Of a stretch of DNA of 6,243 bases, positions 1 through 4,037 are shown in pieces. The notes beneath the pieces are model-generated. The model saw nothing but the letters and a program-made list of their open reading frames with translations. It was not told where the DNA came from and ran no database searches. The position numbers and the translations under genes are program-made. The DNA lies in assembly GCA_004375785.1 (NCBI GenBank), contig SOKM01000138.1:1-6243 (forward strand). Reading direction: 5' to 3'. This stretch comes from Candidatus Cloacimonadota bacterium (GTDB lineage: Bacteria > Hydrothermota > E44-bin80). Position 1 is the stretch's first letter. Every line of letters starts with the position of its first letter.

Positions 1-572
1 CTGGGCTTCGTATTATAGATGTTTCGACACCATCTGTTCCCTATGAGGTCGGCTATTATGATACACCGGACTGGGCTAATGGTGTTTATGTCTCAGGCTC
101 CTATGCTTATGTGGCGGATGATGCTGCTCTCCGTATCATAGATGTCTCAACACCTTCTGCTCCCTCTGAGGTCGGCTACTATGTTACACCGTATTGGGCT
201 TATGGTGTATATGTCTCAGGCTCCTATGCTTATGTGGCAGATCGTTATGCAGGGCTTCAGATTTATGAATTTTTAGGGGTAGGCGTTGAGGAATCAAAGG
301 ATATAGTTTCTTTCTCTAAGTTGCGGATTTTACAGAATCTAATAAGAGACGATTACATTAAATTTGAGCTGTGTCTTACACAAAGAGATGATATTGAAGT
401 AGGTCTTTACAATCTCCTCGGGCAAAGAGTTAAAACACTATCTTTGAATAGCCTCTCTGCTGGTAAACATAATCTCAAACTACAAACAAAAGGTCTCTCA
501 AGCGGAATCTATTTCTTGCGATTTGAAGGTGAATTGAACAATCAATCAGTTAAGGTAACAATTTTAAAGTAG
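1..572 (+). CDS. LVIVD-repeat surface protein with type IX-like sorting tail (3' end only)
   Basis: The gene runs in from the left edge; its frame is read from base 3 and stops with TAG at 570-572. A GTG at 111 lies inside a repeat and is not a real start. Visible in order: an LVIVD-type unit (3-125), a second (126-251), the closing strand GLQIYEF, a short linker, and a C-terminal domain of about 85 residues (312-569) with LYNLLGQRV, GLSSGIYFLRFE and a final KVTILK. LVIVD units of about 42 residues are expected to form beta-propeller blades. The tail pattern (LYNLLGQ, then GxH, then LSSGIYF) matches type IX type A sorting domains, so an exported, surface-attached or released protein is inferred. 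The ligand or role is unknown. It is a tandem paralogue of the gene at 888-3059 (81% identity over the last 106 residues, no gaps). Confidence 0.85.
   Translation, partial: GLRIIDVSTPSVPYEVGYYDTPDWANGVYVSGSYAYVADDAALRIIDVSTPSAPSEVGYYVTPYWAYGVYVSGSYAYVADRYAGLQIYEFLGVGVEESKDIVSFSKLRILQNLIRDDYIKFELCLTQRDDIEVGLYNLLGQRVKTLSLNSLSAGKHNLKLQTKGLSSGIYFLRFEGELNNQSVKVTILK
3..251 (+). repeat. Two in-frame LVIVD-type units of the first surface protein
   Basis: These units have 41 and 42 codons and the pattern LRIIDVSTPS, then EVGYY, TP, a Trp-Ala pair, GVYVSGSYAYVAD. They differ from most units in the downstream gene by having SVPYE or SAPSE where that gene has SNPQE, a Trp after the TP, and the codons GTC TCA GGC TCC for VSGS. 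More units probably lie left of the window. Confidence 0.85.
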
Positions 573-587
573 GTCATTAGTAACCTG

Positions 588-657
588 GTCATTGCGAGCC
601 ATGTTACCATACGGTTCATGGCGAGTTTACTTTCGTTTTCACTAAGGAAAGCAATCT
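588..657. repeat. Degenerate dispersed-repeat-like element (GTCATTGCGAG ... AAGCAATCT)
   Basis: It begins GTCATTGCGAG (588-598) and ends GAAAGCAATCT (647-657). ATTGC at 591-595 pairs with GCAAT at 651-655, making imperfect inverted ends. Inside is a hairpin: GCCATG (598-603) pairs with CATGGC (617-622), with an inner ACC/GGT stem around a four-base loop; GCGAG is repeated directly at both sides (594-598, 621-625). GTCATTGCGAG...GAAGCAATCT repeats are known as dispersed intergenic repeats in many environmental bacterial genomes, so this copy may be a decayed member. Family membership is an inference from the ends only. Confidence 0.4.
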
Positions 658-670
658 TAATGTTATTACG

Positions 671-704
671 CTATGCTCTCTGCCCTATGCTCTATGCTCT
701 CTGC
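671..704. repeat. Short heptamer-based tandem repeat (CTATGCT-type)
   Basis: CTATGCTCTCTGC occurs at 671-683 and again at 692-704, with a single CTATGCT between them at 685-691. The unit is close to a 7-bp CTATGCT/CTCTGC motif. It lies between two copies of the motif ending GCAATCT (651-657 and 721-727), so it may be an insertion into, or an expansion beside, the neighbouring dispersed repeat. Confidence 0.6.
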
Positions 705-778
705 ATTATTTTTGGTTGAAGCAATCTCTTATATTTTCTTCCAATCCCTGTTAATTCTATTTTTTCCTTCGAGGTTTC

Positions 779-806
779 TCTGAACTCTGTGGTTCGGATT
801 TTTTTT
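779..806 (+). terminator. Probable rho-independent terminator
   Basis: TCTGAAC (779-785) pairs with GTTCGGA (792-798) over seven positions with one G-T wobble, around a six-base loop, and eight T residues (799-806) follow. The orientation fits ending plus-strand transcription from the upstream surface-protein gene, although that stop codon is about 200 bp away. The T-run ends two bases before the next promoter's -35 box, so the arrangement would insulate the downstream gene. Confidence 0.5.
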
Positions 807-807
807 C

Positions 808-835
808 TTGACTTTTGCTGAAAAAGTTCTATAAT
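808..835 (+). promoter_or_regulatory. Sigma70-type promoter of the 723-residue surface protein
   Basis: TTGACT (808-813; consensus TTGACA) is separated by 16 bp from a perfect TATAAT (830-835). The expected transcription start is near 842, giving a leader of roughly 45 bases that contains the GGAGG ribosome binding site. No operator-like palindrome is seen around it. The near-consensus boxes suggest constitutive, fairly strong expression, if this organism's housekeeping sigma factor reads the usual boxes. Confidence 0.7.
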
Positions 836-877
836 AAATTTAAAAAAGAAGTATTGCAGAAATAGAAAATTATATCT

Positions 878-882
878 GGAGG
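878..882 (+). promoter_or_regulatory. Ribosome binding site deciding the start at 888
   Basis: GGAGG lies five bases before the ATG at 888. Another ATG at 884 is closer but out of frame and reaches a stop after three codons (ATG TAT GTG TAA). The ATG at 888 leads straight into a signal peptide, so it is the chosen start. Confidence 0.8.
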
Positions 883-887
883 CATGT

Positions 888-3059
888 ATGTGTAAATATC
901 TCACAATTCTAATAGTATGCCTTTTTATCGTGGGTAATGGTACGGTTTTTGCAGAACCGTATTCAGAGCCTGGGAGCGACTATGAAGAGTGTGGAAATAT
1001 GTGGTTCGATTCTCTCAATGTGCGGTTTGTTGGTAACTGGCCATTTGGACCCTACTCTTACGTAGTAACATATGATTCAGTAAGAAGCCTTGCCTTCTTG
1101 GGCTCTGGTGGCGGCGTCTTCATCTTAGACGCGTCAACTCCATCTGCACCTGTAAAATTATCGGAAGGAATCCATACCAGAGATTTTGTATATGGACTAT
1201 TCTATGATAGTCTCACACAAAGGCTCTATACTGCAGGTGGACATGCTGGACTTGAAATATGGGATGTATCAATGCCTGATTCACCAGAAAAACTTGGCTT
1301 TTATAATACATTATATTCAGCTTATGCTCTCTATGTATCGGGTTCCTACGCGTATATCAATGATGGACATCTGTTTCGAGTTATAGATATATCTACTCCT
1401 TCAAATCCACAAGAAGTAGGTTATTTTAGTATAGGTTTTGCTCGTGGAGTTTGTGTATCAGGTCAATATGCCTACGTAGCTGCCGGTGGTGCTGGGCTTA
1501 AGGTAATAGATATATCTACACCTTCAAATCCGCAAGAAGTAGCCTGTTGTAATACACCAGGTTCTTCTATCGGTATATATATATTAGGTTCATATGCCTA
1601 TGTTGCCGATTCTGAAGCTGGGCTTCGGGTGATAGATGTATCTACACCATCAAATCCGCAAGAGGTAGGTTATTATGATACACCAGGCCAAGCTCGGGAT
1701 GTTTATGTATCAGGTTCTTATGCCTACGTTGCTGATGACTCTACCGGGCTTAGGGTAATAGATGTTTCTACTCCTTCAAATCCACAAGAGGCAGGTTATT
1801 GTTATACTGGTTATTCTTATAGTGTTTTTGTATCAGGTTCTTACGCTTATATTTCTGCTACTCATTATGGGCTTCAGATAGTAGATGTATCTACACCTTC
1901 AAATCCACAAAAAATTGGCAATTATAGTACACCAGGTCCATCTGGGGATGTTTGTGTATTAGATTCTTATGCGTATGTTATTAATGGTGGGGATGGGCTT
2001 CGAGTGCTCGATGTATCTACACCTTCAAATTCACAAGAAGTAGGCTATTGTTATACAGGTGATGCTAGTGGAGTTTACGTATCAGGTTCATATGCCTATG
2101 TAGCTGATGGTTACTCCGGGCTTCGGGTGCTCGATGTATCTTCACCTTCAAATCCATATGTGGTTGGTACCTGCCCTACACCTGGCCCTGCTAATAGTGC
2201 TCATATATCAGGTTTATATGCGTATGTCACTAATGGTCTCGATGGGCTCCGAGTAATTGATATATCCACTCCTTCAACTCCGCAAGAGGTAGTCTATTAT
2301 GATACACCAGGATATGCTCGGGATGTTTATGTATCAGGTTCTTACGCGTACATCGCTGATGATATGGCGCTTCGGGTGCTCGATATATCCACACCATCAA
2401 ATCCGCAAGAGGTAGGATATTATCAAACAGATGATGCTAAAGGAGTTTACGTATCAGGTTCATATGCTTATGTTGGTGATTGGGATACACTTAGAGTGAT
2501 TGATGTTTCTACACCTTCAAATCCACAAGAGGTAGGCTTCTATACTACCCCAGGGTTAGCTCTCGATATTTATGTATCAGATTCTTATGCCTACGTTGCT
2601 TATTGGAACGGTGGCCTTCGTGTTGTAGATGTATCTACACCTTCAAATCCACAAGAGACAGGTTATTTTGATACTCCAAGTTGGGCTTATGACGTTTATG
2701 TCTCAGGCTCTTATGCCTATGTGGGGAATGGGTCTGCTGGACTTCAGATTTATGAATTTTTAGGTGCAGGTATTCAAGAATCAAAGGAAATAGTTTCTCA
2801 TTCAAGATTCCGTCTCTTACAGAATCCTGTAAGAGACGATTACATCAAATTTGAGCTGTGTCTTGCACAAAGAGATGATATTGAAATAAGTCTTTACAAT
2901 CTTCTCGGTCAAAGAGTAAAAACACTATCTTTGAATAGTCTCTCTGCTGGTAAACATAATCTCAAACTACAAACCAAAGGACTCTCAAGCGGAATCTATT
3001 TCTTACGATTTGAATGCAAGTCGAATACCCAATCCCTTAAGGTCACGATTGTAAGGTAA
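888..3059 (+). CDS. Secreted LVIVD-repeat beta-propeller protein with type IX-like sorting tail
   Basis: A complete 723-residue protein. Residues 1-22 form a signal peptide: Lys3, a hydrophobic core, and a likely signal peptidase I site after TVFA, before EPYSEP. Residues about 45-75 are an irregular first blade segment. Residues 76-617 are 13 tandem units of 40-45 residues with the consensus GLRVIDVSTPSNPQEVGYY, then TPG, then DVYVSGSYAYVAD, matching the LVIVD family expected to fold as beta-propeller blades. GLQIYEF (618-624) closes the last blade. Residues about 638-723 resemble a type IX type A sorting domain (NPVRDDYI, LYNLLGQRV, GLSSGIYFLRFE, KVTIVR). An exported, surface-bound or released protein is inferred; binding partner unknown. 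It has its own promoter and ribosome binding site. The convergent RAYT gene ends 20 bp downstream, with no clear terminator between. It is a tandem paralogue of the gene ending at 572. Confidence 0.9.
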   Translation: MCKYLTILIVCLFIVGNGTVFAEPYSEPGSDYEECGNMWFDSLNVRFVGNWPFGPYSYVVTYDSVRSLAFLGSGGGVFILDASTPSAPVKLSEGIHTRDFVYGLFYDSLTQRLYTAGGHAGLEIWDVSMPDSPEKLGFYNTLYSAYALYVSGSYAYINDGHLFRVIDISTPSNPQEVGYFSIGFARGVCVSGQYAYVAAGGAGLKVIDISTPSNPQEVACCNTPGSSIGIYILGSYAYVADSEAGLRVIDVSTPSNPQEVGYYDTPGQARDVYVSGSYAYVADDSTGLRVIDVSTPSNPQEAGYCYTGYSYSVFVSGSYAYISATHYGLQIVDVSTPSNPQKIGNYSTPGPSGDVCVLDSYAYVINGGDGLRVLDVSTPSNSQEVGYCYTGDASGVYVSGSYAYVADGYSGLRVLDVSSPSNPYVVGTCPTPGPANSAHISGLYAYVTNGLDGLRVIDISTPSTPQEVVYYDTPGYARDVYVSGSYAYIADDMALRVLDISTPSNPQEVGYYQTDDAKGVYVSGSYAYVGDWDTLRVIDVSTPSNPQEVGFYTTPGLALDIYVSDSYAYVAYWNGGLRVVDVSTPSNPQETGYFDTPSWAYDVYVSGSYAYVGNGSAGLQIYEFLGAGIQESKEIVSHSRFRLLQNPVRDDYIKFELCLAQRDDIEISLYNLLGQRVKTLSLNSLSAGKHNLKLQTKGLSSGIYFLRFECKSNTQSLKVTIVR
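1113..2738 (+). repeat. Thirteen tandem LVIVD-type coding repeats
   Basis: Units start at residues 76, 121, 162, 203, 245, 287, 328, 370, 411, 453, 494, 534 and 576. Lengths are 45, 41, 41, 42, 42, 41, 42, 41, 42, 41, 40, 42 and 42 residues. The first two units are the most divergent; the rest share STPSNPQE and SGSYAY with near-identical DNA. Length differences fall mainly at the TPG/TG turn and at the end of the unit. The DNA copies are alike enough for slippage and recombination. Confidence 0.9.
2799..3056 (+). other. C-terminal type IX-like sorting domain, conserved between paralogues
   Basis: This encodes residues about 638-723 of the 723-residue protein; the matching block in the first gene is 312-569. 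Between them, 41 consecutive residues (2892-3014 versus 405-527) are identical, while the DNA differs at seven third-codon positions. In the type IX system such tails direct outer-membrane passage and are then usually removed during attachment. No component of the secretion machine itself lies in the window, so the role rests on the sequence pattern. Confidence 0.7.
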
Positions 3060-3068
3060 GTACAAAAT

Positions 3069-3094
3069 TGGGGTCAGTCCTATAAATTATAAAA
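3069..3094. repeat. Left inverted repeat of the RAYT element
   Basis: It begins TGGGGTCAGTCC and continues into an AT-rich half ending in AAAA. It is the exact reverse complement of 3996-4021. The RAYT stop codon (TAG, read from 3082 to 3080) and its last four codons (Phe-Tyr-Asn-Leu) lie inside this repeat, so gene and repeat overlap. Confidence 0.9.
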
Positions 3095-3973
3095 CTCGTC
3101 AAATTCATCGAGTATCCCATCTCTTTCTGAGGTCCTATAAATATATGATATACCTGTAAAATGTACCCCTAATATTTCTGAAATTTCTTCTAAAGTATAA
3201 TGGACTCTATCCCGTAATATAACAACAGTATATCTTTTTATCTCCATATCCCTATGACGCCTTAAGGTGCTTAAATCACTTGAAAACTTCTCTCTTAAAA
3301 ACTCCTCTGCATCTTCGAATGTTAATTCTTTCCTGCTGCACCCCTCCTTTCTTTTCTGCTGGGATATTCTCTCAAGTGTTTTATTTATGAACTTCTCATC
3401 CCCATAAAACTCATACCTTTTGTATTTCCTTGATGATGGCTTTTCTATCCTTCCTTCTCTCATGAACTTTTCATATTCCCTAACGTCCTTAAAATAGGAT
3501 AAAACAACATCTCTTTCAACAATAGGTTCCCTTTTCCCAAGATACTCCAGATGACTTGACCAAAGATATTCCTCTGGACTCAAGCATAACCCATCCTTCA
3601 CTGGATTCGAATGTATACACTTTATCAGGATTAAAAGATAAGCATCTTTATCTACAAGTATGCTCTTATATCTATCCTGCAATAGATGCCCAACTCTCTC
3701 CCATCTCCTGTTAAAAGATTGTACATAATAGGTTAAAAAATCTCGCATAAAATATCCTATGTGTATAGGACCGCTCTCAAGAAGTAACTGCACGTAATTA
3801 TCCACCAAACAGTAAGCATAAACCTTAACACAGTAACGATTTTTTACCTTTGAAAGAAACTCCAGTAATCGCAGTCTATCAGAAGGGTCTAAGAAAATAT
3901 TCTCATTCCTGTTCCCTCTGAAAAAGATATGATGTACTGCACCAGGATAATCAATTCGTAATAACCTTGCCAT
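3080..3973 (-). CDS. REP-associated tyrosine transposase-like protein lacking its catalytic residues
   Basis: This 297-residue protein has RAYT/Transposase_17 hallmarks in order: MARLLRIDYPGAVHH and RGN (1-21), AYCLVDN before the HUH position (53-59), VGHLLQDRYKSILVDKDAYLL (94-114), IHSNPVKDGL (120-129) and LWSSHLEYLG (137-146). Active members nick and join single-stranded DNA with an HxH metal site and a tyrosine. Here the HxH reads Tyr60-Val-Gln62, and the expected RYIHxNPV tyrosine is Cys119 in KCIHSNPV, so catalysis is probably lost; Tyr112 is the only tyrosine left nearby. Residues about 240-285 (KRYTVVILRD, TLEEISEILGV, TGISYIYR) resemble the DnaA C-terminal helix-turn-helix found at the end of many family members, so DNA binding may persist. 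The frame has no internal stop or frameshift. GGAG lies seven bases before the ATG. It lies 64 bp downstream of the receptor gene on the same strand, so read-through transcription is possible. Confidence 0.9.
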   Translation of the reverse strand: MARLLRIDYPGAVHHIFFRGNRNENIFLDPSDRLRLLEFLSKVKNRYCVKVYAYCLVDNYVQLLLESGPIHIGYFMRDFLTYYVQSFNRRWERVGHLLQDRYKSILVDKDAYLLILIKCIHSNPVKDGLCLSPEEYLWSSHLEYLGKREPIVERDVVLSYFKDVREYEKFMREGRIEKPSSRKYKRYEFYGDEKFINKTLERISQQKRKEGCSRKELTFEDAEEFLREKFSSDLSTLRRHRDMEIKRYTVVILRDRVHYTLEEISEILGVHFTGISYIYRTSERDGILDEFDEFYNL

Positions 3974-3980
3974 GTTTAAT

Positions 3981-3984
3981 CTCC
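3981..3984 (-). promoter_or_regulatory. Ribosome binding site of the RAYT gene
   Basis: On the minus strand GGAG precedes the ATG at 3973 by seven bases. This start gives the family-typical N terminus MARLLRIDYPG. Confidence 0.65.
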
Positions 3985-3995
3985 ATGTTTATAGA

Positions 3996-4021
3996 TTTTA
4001 TAATTTATAGGACTGACCCCA
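3996..4021. repeat. Right inverted repeat of the RAYT element
   Basis: It is an exact reverse complement of 3069-3094. It lies 22 bp upstream of the RAYT start codon and ends 16 bp before the receptor stop codon. On the minus strand its AT-rich half contains TATAAA-like hexamers that could act as a -10 box, but no good -35 box stands at the right distance, so no promoter is called. Confidence 0.9.
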
Positions 4022-4037
4022 TTCTTGCTCGTATACT

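Larger units (their letters stand above)
573..887. other. Intergenic region between tandem paralogues
   Basis: This 315-bp gap contains no convincing gene. A minus-strand open frame at 692-904 has no recognisable domain, covers the heptamer array, terminator and promoter, and is judged spurious. From left to right the gap holds a degenerate dispersed-repeat-like element (588-657), a heptamer array (671-704), a second copy of the repeat-end motif GAAGCAATCTC (719-729), a hairpin with a T-run (779-806), a promoter (808-835) and the ribosome binding site of the next gene (878-882). Confidence 0.7.
3069..4021. mobile_element. RAYT element bounded by 26-bp inverted repeats
   Basis: A 953-bp unit bounded by perfect 26-bp inverted repeats contains one gene of the REP-associated tyrosine transposase family. 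The outer bases extend the match imperfectly to 32 bp (3063-3094 against 3996-4027, two mismatches). No target-site duplication is seen, as expected for relatives of IS200. It sits between the convergent 3' ends of the surface-protein and receptor genes, interrupting neither. Whether the repeats are transposition ends or REP-like sites acted on or bound by the protein cannot be told from one copy. Confidence 0.65.

Noticed and set aside
598..640. Hairpin GCCATG/CATGGC considered as a terminator of the first gene
   Set aside because: No continuous T-run follows; it fits better as the internal structure of the repeat-like element, and the hairpin at 779-806 is a better terminator.
692..904. Minus-strand 70-codon open frame in the intergenic gap
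   Set aside because: It has no recognisable domain or clear ribosome binding site, and it runs across the heptamer array, the terminator, the promoter and the start of the next gene.
1186..1386. Plus-strand 66-codon frame inside the repeat-protein gene
   Set aside because: It is an alternative reading of a convincing gene, with no family resemblance.
1380..2740. Regularly spaced near-identical DNA at about 125-bp intervals, considered as a CRISPR-like array
   Set aside because: The spacing is a multiple of codons, both repeat and intervening parts are conserved, and everything translates as LVIVD units.
3094..3113. ACTCG/CGAGT hairpin with TTTT on the minus strand, considered as a terminator of the RAYT gene
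   Set aside because: It has only five pairs, the T-run is short and interrupted, and it lies before the stop codon inside the coding region.
3996..4021. Promoter for the RAYT gene inside the right inverted repeat
   Set aside because: TATAAA-like hexamers are present, but no acceptable -35 box lies 15-19 bp upstream, and AT-rich sequence makes such hexamers frequent by chance.
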